Origin: Anthopleura xanthogrammica
Lineage: Eukaryota > Cnidaria > Anthozoa > Actiniaria > Actiniidae
Reading direction: 5' to 3'
NCBI GenBank assembly: GCA_964019055.1
Contig: OZ025208.1
Coordinates: forward strand, 11,507,597-11,571,596
Length of the DNA: 64,000 nt
Shown here one piece after another: positions 56,821 to 64,000 of this stretch. How positions within the stretch are numbered: position 1 is the stretch's first letter; each line of letters starts with the position of its first letter. The position numbers and the translations under genes are program-made. The notes under the pieces were generated by a model, which was given only the letters and a program-made list of their open reading frames with translations, was not told the DNA's origin and ran no database searches.

Positions 56821-57094
56821 TTAAAGGGGCACTTGGATGAAAATCTATGAAAATTGGAAATTTTGTTAAACTTATCTATATGGCTCCAGTGGTAGCCAAG
56901 CAACATTTTTTTTGGCGCGGATAAAAATTATCAATCTCTTTCAACATCTAAATTGTGCATGAGTAATTGATGTGTGATTTACCTATTGTTCTTTAAGTTT
57001 TTTTTTTAAACCGAGATTTTTTCACAATCATAATTGAGTCATTATCCTCAAACACTCAAAAAAATGGGGCGTTTTCATCCAAGTGCCCCTTTAA
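56821..57094. mobile_element. TTAA-bordered foldback MITE
   Basis: TTAAAGGGGCACTTGGATGA and TCATCCAAGTGCCCCTTTAA are perfect inverted ends, 274 bp overall, with an AT-rich centre. Confidence 0.9.
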
Positions 57095-58215
57095 TTCATC
57101 TAAACAAATCTCATTTTTGATGGAAAAATATGGTATTTCAAAGAAATGTCTAAAATCTTGATTCCTGCGCACTCTTCCGAGGGCTAGAGTATGATTTTTT
57201 TGGGAATTATCTTTTACTCTTGATTAACCAGGACCATACTTCCAGACATCGAGTGTTGAAGGACTTACGGCTATGTTAGAGAATTCTGGCCCCAACACTG
57301 CTATCCCGGGAGCTGAACAGTTTAAGACTTTTGAGAAACTTTAACTGATTAGCCGCATGAATGATATTTAGACGCAAACTCAGTTGCGAAATTTTCTGCA
57401 ATTTCCCCTAGAATCTTTTTCTTTATCCCTTCAATGCTTATATAATTTATATTTCTTTCTTTCTCTTCTCTTGTGATTCTAACTCATTTTCTTTCAAAAC
57501 AAGTTTATAAAATAGCGTTCTTGAGCATATACTACCGACTTCCGTCCGGGAAAATAATAGCTCGGTCCCAGCCTCTCTCGGTTTGAAATCAGACATCTTT
57601 GAAGTTCACAAAACCGTTACTTTTTTAGATCAAAAGCAAGTAAAATAACATCATTGATACCTATTTAACTTCCTCTTTTAGAATTTGATAGTTTTAGAAA
57701 ACCCAATATGGAAAATCCGAATCCGTGGACTAACCTCTTGGATTGGACTTTTTCAAAGAGGAAAAATGTCTATTGATATTTCAACTCTAAAACAACGATG
57801 AAAGTCAAGCAATACTTGAGTCATTGTTTTTACGAATTGTTTTATAAAAAATCATTAACAAATATGGCTGCTTTGAAAAGAAAACAAATAAGGATGGCAA
57901 GTAGCCGTGAATTAGTGAATACATTCCGCATATTTTACAATTCCTTTCAGCTTTATGAAGCAAAAACTCAAAATGCGTTCAAAAATCATTCACTCGTGGC
58001 CATGCAGAAGCTGCAGAAGATATACGCCCATCCAAATCATCTCTTGTATATTCTTATTCCCATGCCCCAATCCCGCGCAATCCAACTAGTGTACATTCTT
58101 GATTTCTTTACCCCCATACACTTAGTTAGAAGGGGACAGGCAAAATGTTACCAGAAATAACATCTACAAGCGAGTGCGAATTGGGTGCATTTAGTAAAAT
58201 TCACCATTACCCTAG
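57095..58215. other. intergenic, no gene seen
   Basis: It contains a low-copy repeat at about 57455-57600 related to 32134-32240. An open plus-strand stretch at 57798-58160 has no recognisable domain and no supporting signals. Confidence 0.5.
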
Positions 58216-58330
58216 CTTATTACGTCTTGATACCACTACCACCAGAATCCTCTTCGAAGTTTAATTAGGCCAACCAAAAGGAGCTATAAAAAGGATTCTG
58301 GTAGTATTGAGAGGTGTTAGGCGTAATAAG
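58216..58330. mobile_element. 115-bp foldback MITE
   Basis: cttattacgtcttgatacca is inverted as a ggtgttaggcgtaataag end, with inner ctaccaccagaatcct / aggattctggtag. Confidence 0.8.
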
Positions 58331-58449
58331 GGGAATCGTGAATTGTATATCTTAGCCGACTGTGATAATAAAAGACCCTATTATGAGACATACTGATAGT
58401 TTCTGTTCAACTGTTATCTTTTCAAGGCTTCCGATGCATGGAAATGGAA

Positions 58450-58615
58450 TCTCTCTAGAGGGACGTAGCAAGGCCCCCCCCCCCCCCCCAAATTTTTTTC
58501 CCCGGATGTACAGTATATTGAACACTGAAAATCTTAGGTCTGTTACTAATACATAGGGCGTTTAGAAATATAACGCCCCCAATATTTTGGGCCTTGCTAC
58601 GGCCCTGCTCTATAA
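58450..58615. mobile_element. foldback fragment with poly-C
   Basis: gagggacgtagcaaggcccc is inverted as gggccttgctacggccctgctc. A run of C and a short AT-rich centre lie inside. Compare 5685-5812 and 31466-31779. Confidence 0.7.
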
Positions 58616-58875
58616 TCAATATTAATATGATATACAAACAGTACTGAACACTTGCCAAGCTGAGAAAATAGTGCCAACTCGCACCAATCAACTTCGCATC
58701 CATTGATACATGTTTTCGTGCGGATGTACTAGAACCTTTTGGTAATAGTTTTTTTTTTGGTAAAATGGTTTGCGCAATTACATTATTATCTGTATTATAT
58801 TGACCGGCTAACTAGACTAAGTTCAACTTATGTATATTTTGAAAAGCAGTTCACGAAAACGTACTACCAACATTG

Positions 58876-60917
58876 ATGGGATGTGGATCCTCTTCCAATC
58901 GGACTGAAACCCTGAACAATATCGAAGCAGTTTGCGAAAACATCACAGTACATCTGACTGAATCTTCTAAAATGATAAACGAGTAAGTGAAGGATGACCA
59001 CGTGTTGATTTACCCAAGGATGGTTGAAATCGCTTTTCGGTTCAAGTCATTCTTGACCCCCCTTGCGTCCTCGACCGGAACCACATCCGCTTTCGCTTCG
59101 TCCCTTTGTATACAAAGGTATCGATCGAGCTTAGGGTAGAAAGGTAATCAAGCGTAGAATGGTTTCGTTTGTTTCAGCCGTTCAGTTCCTTTAGTTTCGT
59201 TTAGAAGTTGTGGGTCAACGCATCAAGCTGATTCCGAATCAAGGTGAGCGACATTTCTTAGGTAGTTTTCTATTTCTCCCCCTAAAACTTCACTTAAAAA
59301 TAATTTACAATAAATCTTTCCTTGAATGTGTTTTATACTCATTTTCCTTTTAGGATAGAAATGTTTTGTTCCATCCGCTTGCCCGCGTTCAAATGCACAG
59401 TAAAAATCAATAATTACTCGTTTCAGTATTCAATCGATAATTATTCGGGGAGGAAACGTCATTCGTTTCCATCTGGGCTCTGCAGTCGTGTGATGAAGTC
59501 TGAACGGTTTGTTTAGATGTTTTCAAAGCTGCTGAAAAAAGTCTAAATATGCCATCAGAAGGCAAGGTTTTAGTCATTTCCAGCTCGTGTCATGTATAGT
59601 TTACTTAAAGGTTATGTTATAAGGTAAGAAAGTGGTATAAATTATGGAAATTTGTTGATGTTTGTGTTTTTCTTTGGTTGAGTGATGCTGGATTATCTCT
59701 CGCAATGGCACAAACCTCGAGCCCATTCAACAATGAATGAATAAATTCTACAGATTCATAAACAATTATAGAAGGGAAAAACTGCTAGAATACCACGTGG
59801 AAGTACTCATTAAAGCTGTACGTTGATGTTAGACTAACTTAAGTTTGTTTTCAAGAAAACCCACGGAAGATGACAGTAATGATGAAGTGAATAATGAAGA
59901 CGGAAGCCGAGAATTGATTCCCTCGCATCATCCACAGCAAGAAAAAAGCTCACAGAGCTCAAGTTATGGCCGTTTTTTATCCTGGGGACTTGATGGAGTT
60001 TCTTATTTAGGAGGACAAGTAAAACAAAGGGTCGAAAGAAGTCTTCTTTGGGTTTCTACTGAGGCTGGTGAGTGTGGCTTATGTGTATCCGCCAAATGCA
60101 CTTTTGGCGGTCATGAATGACATTTTGTTTATTTTTTTATACCTGCAGTTTGCATCACTTAAAAATATTTTTATCTTAACTTCCTAATAGGAAAAATAGT
60201 TATATTGCTGTCTCAAACTATTCTTATTTTACTCTCTCGTAATTGAACGTCGGTGGTAGACGACTACGATTTTGAAGTCGCACGCTTACAAACCAACTCT
60301 AACCTCAAAACTTCGGACTTTATTAGAGCAAAGTTCTGAATTTCCGAGCTCTAATTTTGTCATAAATTATATATCACCTCACTACGAGTAGCACTGGTAA
60401 GTTGTTATGATTTTCTAACCATTAAAAAGACCCGTACCATTCAAGAAAGTCGATAACCATTGGACTGTTTTACAAACACGGAATTCGATCAAGATGGCTG
60501 ACATGCAGTTCAAACTTTAGGGATTCTGTTCGATTCGTTGCCCTTTACAGCCAAAAAAGGCTTTTCTTATTAATGTAAATCATCCATAAGTTCTATAATT
60601 TAAGGAAAATTAAGGATCTAGCACTAAAAGAGTTAAAAATCCCGTACTAATTGGTAAATACACTGCTCTTAGAAACCTGCAGATTCCAGTCTGTCAAATC
60701 GCTGTTAATGACACTATTCATTTTTCCTCTTAGGTTTTGTCTTATTTCTTAAGTTCGCGATAAAAGGCGTTTCTTAAGACACTGTTTAAAGTAAACCATA
60801 AGCTTAAATATTGAGTTTTTTGTATTATTTTCTGCAGATTTCCAAGCTGAAGACAAAATAGCCATCGACATGCCGCGAAGAAGAAACCAGAAGCCAGAGG
60901 GGGCTGTCGAATATTCG
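58876..60917 (+). CDS. uncharacterised protein with N-terminal MGCGSSS lipidation motif (possibly partial)
   Basis: Three exons agree in phase: 58876-58982 (ends phase 2 at a GTAAGT donor), 59856-60067 (phase 2 in, phase 1 out at GTGAGT) and 60838-60917 (phase 1 in). They give 133 residues. The start MGCGSSSNRTE is a consensus for N-myristoylation at Gly2 with a palmitoylatable Cys3, so membrane attachment is inferred. Residues about 36-75 are acidic, Ser/Gln-rich and probably disordered. FLSWGLDGVSYLGGQV and a basic MPRRRNQKPEG follow. The last exon either splices on at TATTCG|GTAAGA to exons I cannot find, or reads through to a TAA at 61062 with a hydrophobic segment (FFYMVLSLFVIHLFFCV) and AATAAA at 61068. 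I do not recognise the family. An alternative first exon (about 59180-59242, ending at a GTGAGC donor) is possible. Confidence 0.6.
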
Positions 60918-61404
60918 GTAAGATTTCTTCTTTTTTTACACCGAAAACCCTCAGATCCCTATTATTTTGACTTCTTTTATATGGTATTGTCTCTTTTTGT
61001 TATTCATTTATTTTTCTGTGTGAAAAAGATGATTATGTTTATTTCATGTAATGTATCATATTAATTTAATAAAATTTATAGTTTTGTTATTTATTACTTA
61101 GCATTACTAAAATAGATTGACATAAGCTTAAGCTTCAATATATTAATTGAAAGATAAAATTTCAATATTGATTTATGAAGGATTGATTTCATTTTCTGGT
61201 TTACATGACAACTAATTAAAAAAATTTATAAAAATTATAATTTTTAGTATCAAGCAGTTTTACCTGTTCTTACAATATTATTTTTTCCTTATTACAAAAA
61301 CAAAATCCAACATTTTTATGATATCTTTTGTTTTGTTGTTGGCGGCAACCCAGTTCTCACCATGAGTACCCCTGTACATGCTATTACAGCATCATATAGC
61401 ATAG

Positions 61405-61590
61405 CTAAAATGATGGCTGGTCATCTGACATTGTCCAGCCAGAATTGGAACTTCTCAGGTCAATTTTTTGCCTTGCGTGCCGGTTATTTTCACCAGTAGC
61501 ATTGAGCCAGAAACAAGGTATGATTGAATTAAGACTAATTTGGCCAGTTTTCATGACCGGCATCTGAGTGGCCACTCTTAAAACCCTGTA
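61405..61590. repeat. interspersed repeat copy 2 ('attgagccagaaaca' family)
   Basis: It matches 44465-44655 as described there. Whether it is a SINE or a DNA element fragment is unclear. Confidence 0.75.
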
Positions 61591-61699
61591 TAGTGGTAGT
61601 GTAATAGAGCTCCTATTATCTGGAACCCTGGATTTCATCAACTTTTGCTATCTTGAACCTTTTCTCTGGTCTCCAGGAGGTTCAAGATAACAGGACACT

Positions 61700-62470
61700 A
61701 TAACTTTGAACACAATAGATATGAAAAATAACCCTAAGAACAATTGTGAGAAGGGGAAAATGTGAACTTTAATTAATTTTAGCTATAATAAAGTAAGATC
61801 CTGTGAAATTTGTCTGGTGACAAAAGTTGCTGAAAACATGAATAGGATAGACTTAGGGAAATATATATTTCCTATTATGATAAAAGATGCTAAAAATATA
61901 CAAAATGAAAGAGATCTGGGGAATAATTGGCTGTTATCTTAAAAAGTGCTAAAAATAAGTGAAGAAATGAGACTTGTGGAAATACGTATTTCCTATTACT
62001 AAAATAGATGCTAAAAATATATAAATGAAAGAGATCTAGGGATGTACGTATTTGCTGTACATATTTTAAAAGATGCTAAAAATAAGTGAAGAAATGAGAC
62101 TTGTGGAAATACGTATTTCCTATTACTAAAATAGATGCTAAAAATATATAAATGAAAGAGATCTAGGGATGTGCGTATTTGCTGTACATATTTTAAAAGA
62201 TGCTAAAAATAAGTGAAGAAATGAGACTTGTGGAAATACGTATTTCCTATTACTAAAATAGATGCTAAAAATATATAAATGAAAGAGATCTAGGGATGTG
62301 CGTATTTGCTGTACGTATTTTAAAAGATGCTAAAAATAAGTGAAGAAAAGAGACTTCTGGAAAAACATGGTTCCTTAGTATTACAAAAAAAGATGCTAAA
62401 AACATATAAATGAAAGAGATTTGGGGAAATGCATATGTAATTATTTTTTAATAAAAGTTAAAAATATGTA
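61700..62470. repeat. 127-bp tandem repeat array
   Basis: The word gaaagagatctagggatg recurs at 62027, 62154 and 62281, exactly 127 bp apart, with more diverged copies on both sides (gatctggggaa at about 61912 and gatttgggg at about 62415). Each unit contains two related halves (aaaagatgctaaaaa / aaatagatgctaaaaa). Confidence 0.93.
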
Positions 62471-63326
62471 AATAATAATAATAATAATTTATTTATTACC
62501 ATTCTTTACAATTGTACATTTATAAGATAACAAATTACAAATACTTGATAACAAATCACAAACACCTACAGTAAATGAAAGAGATCTGGGGAAATACCTT
62601 TTCTGGTGTAATTTATAATAAAGATACTAAATGGTCAAGATTGAAAGACTGTTAACTGATGCTGAGAGTACATATTTGGCTGTAATGCAAAATAGTTTAT
62701 TAATAGGATGAATCTAACAGTAGCAGCAGCATTAAAAATCAAGAAAAAAGAAATTGATTTATGCATAATAGACATGATGAAATACTTTTAAATGAAAATG
62801 TTTTTGTCAGAGGAGCACATGTTAGGTAATAGTCTGGATAAGAACTGGATAAACTATTGTAAGTGTTTGCAGAAAGTTGTAATCTAAATTCTTTTCATAA
62901 AATTTATTGGAAATCAAGTTTGGTGTTGCAGTAGTACTACATACACTTAGCCCTCACTTCTGGGGTCTCTGGTTTGGTTTCTCTGGTTTGATTCCAGGGC
63001 TTGCCATCAAATGCAGTAGAGTTTTTTCCTAGACAATAATTGAGGTACAACATGCACTGCAGTTTAGCTAATTAAAGATAGAGACCTGCTTATGCAAAAA
63101 CATTAAAGCAGCTACTAATCTCTCAAGTGTTTACTGTAGTGTAAACACTTCAGAGTCCCAGAGCAGTTAAAGATCTAGAGCAAGAGAGTCAAGTACTTTG
63201 CTAATAATTATTGTTATATAAGCTTGTTTTCTCAAGCTCTGTTGGATTCATGTTGTTTATATCACATATAGGGAAGGGATGGAGGGGGGAGGTGGGGTTC
63301 TGATAACTATGTATTAAGATTTTCTA
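62471..63326. other. intergenic with retroposon tails
   Basis: (AAT)n followed by tttatttattaccattcttt at 62479-62510 is a tail. 62945-63060 contains a SINE-like 'ggtttgattccagggcttgc', 'gcagtagagttttt' in the orientation of 49230-49325. No gene is seen. Confidence 0.55.
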
Positions 63327-63541
63327 CCATTCATCAGCAACTGTGAAGCATGACGTGCCAAACTTGTTTTTATGAGTTTCTCAGACGTTTGTAACATTAA
63401 ATTTTTTTTATGGGTGTGAATGGCACCAACAATAAAGTTTCATTATATGAATTGTTATGTGAAACTTGCCAACATATGACATATAACTTATAAAAACAAG
63501 TTTGGCACATCATGCTTCATGGTTCTAGCAAATGCATGGTA
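63327..63541. mobile_element. foldback element
   Basis: accattcatcagcaactgtg, aagcatgacgtgccaaactt and gtttttat at the left are inverted as ataaaaacaagtttggcaca, tcatgcttcatggttctagc and aaatgcatggt at the right. Confidence 0.8.
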
Positions 63542-63863
63542 GTCATATACTCTTCAAACTCTCATATTTTCAATTATAATTATTATTATTTTGTATAAAA
63601 AAGTTTGAATAGTAACAGAGATCTTGTAAAGTTTCATCTCAATTATGATTATTTACATCTTAATCATTATCTTAGGCCTTTAGAATGGTTCTTAATTTAC
63701 TTTTTCTCTACCTATTTAACAGTTTTTCTCTATATTTTATCTTGGTTATATATTAGTATATATTTAAATTTGTAAAAAGCATTGAGTTTTTGAAATGCGT
63801 TTTTAAGAAATAAAGTATTATTATTATTATTATCTTAATCTTCATCTTATTGAAAATTCTATA

Positions 63864-63919
63864 GTTGCTATGGTAACAATATATAATTGCTTTAGTTCAA
63901 AAGGTTGTTGCTAGGCAAC
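63864..63919. promoter_or_regulatory. pair of RFX X-box sites
   Basis: GTTGCTATGGTAAC (63864-63877) and GTTGCTAGGCAAC (63907-63919) both fit the palindromic X-box RYYNYY-N(1-3)-RRNRAC with perfect outer half-sites, 29 bp apart. X-boxes bind RFX factors and mark promoters of ciliary genes. The gene they would serve lies beyond the right edge or is the unassigned gene to the left. Confidence 0.55.
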
Positions 63920-64000
63920 AGATTCAAAAGTCAGTGCGTCACTTATATTACTTATGTTGATTCAGAAAAAGCTTTTTTGCATCTTCGTCTATTCTTCATC

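Noticed and set aside
57798..58160. 120-codon plus-strand ORF
   Set aside because: No recognisable domain, promoter or splice evidence; composition fits random AT-rich DNA.
1..64000. CRISPR arrays, operons, bacterial genes or rRNA genes
   Set aside because: None is visible. The tandem repeats have no unique spacers of constant length, and the gene structures are eukaryotic throughout.

Overview
The window is animal nuclear DNA: AT-rich, full of introns with GT...AG splice sites, and dense in short repeats. The gene content points to a cnidarian, most likely a stony coral or another anthozoan. It carries a macin-type antimicrobial peptide gene, known from Hydra (hydramacin) and leeches. It also carries a tandem family of secreted PAN/EGF/fibrinogen-related or discoidin proteins, the architecture annotated in corals as skeletal-organic-matrix or lectin-like proteins. 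Species identity is an inference. All exon models were built by hand from splice motifs, reading phase and domain continuity.

Layout. (1) 1-1676: a 19-bp satellite, then a CAA-rich block containing decayed copies of a neighbouring terminal exon. (2) 1677-27699: four minus-strand genes in a row. From high to low coordinates they are PAN-EGF-fibrinogen (25642-27699), PAN-EGF-F5/8C discoidin (20061-22709), PAN-EGF-cbEGF-cbEGF-fibrinogen (11748-16112) and PAN-EGF-divergent fibrinogen (3315-8057). An extra headless fibrinogen-type cassette follows at 1677-2760. Every PAN-EGF junction is phase 0 and every EGF-to-C-terminal-domain junction is phase 1, so the C-terminal recognition modules are interchangeable. 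(3) 29723-31310: a plus-strand macin gene with TATA box, noncoding first exon and a repeated upstream region. (4) 33229-37314: ribosomal protein S8 on the minus strand, with an intronic C/D-box snoRNA that looks like SNORD46. (5) 37942-55171: a 26-exon plus-strand gene, head to head with RPS8, encoding a TDRD7-like germ-granule protein (two LOTUS and four extended Tudor domains visible). (6) 58876 onward: a three-exon candidate for an uncharacterised protein with an N-terminal myristoylation/palmitoylation motif, then repeats, and a pair of RFX X-box sites close to the right edge.

Functionally, the left half reads as an innate-recognition neighbourhood: secreted adhesive or lectin-like receptors that diversify by exon shuffling and tandem duplication, next to an antimicrobial effector. 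The right half is housekeeping and germline: ribosome, snoRNA and piRNA/germ-granule scaffold. Intergenic DNA and introns are crowded with foldback MITEs (four flanked by TTAA), tRNA-derived SINE copies, one decayed LINE fragment, one 1.6-kb TIR element and at least eight tandem-repeat arrays.
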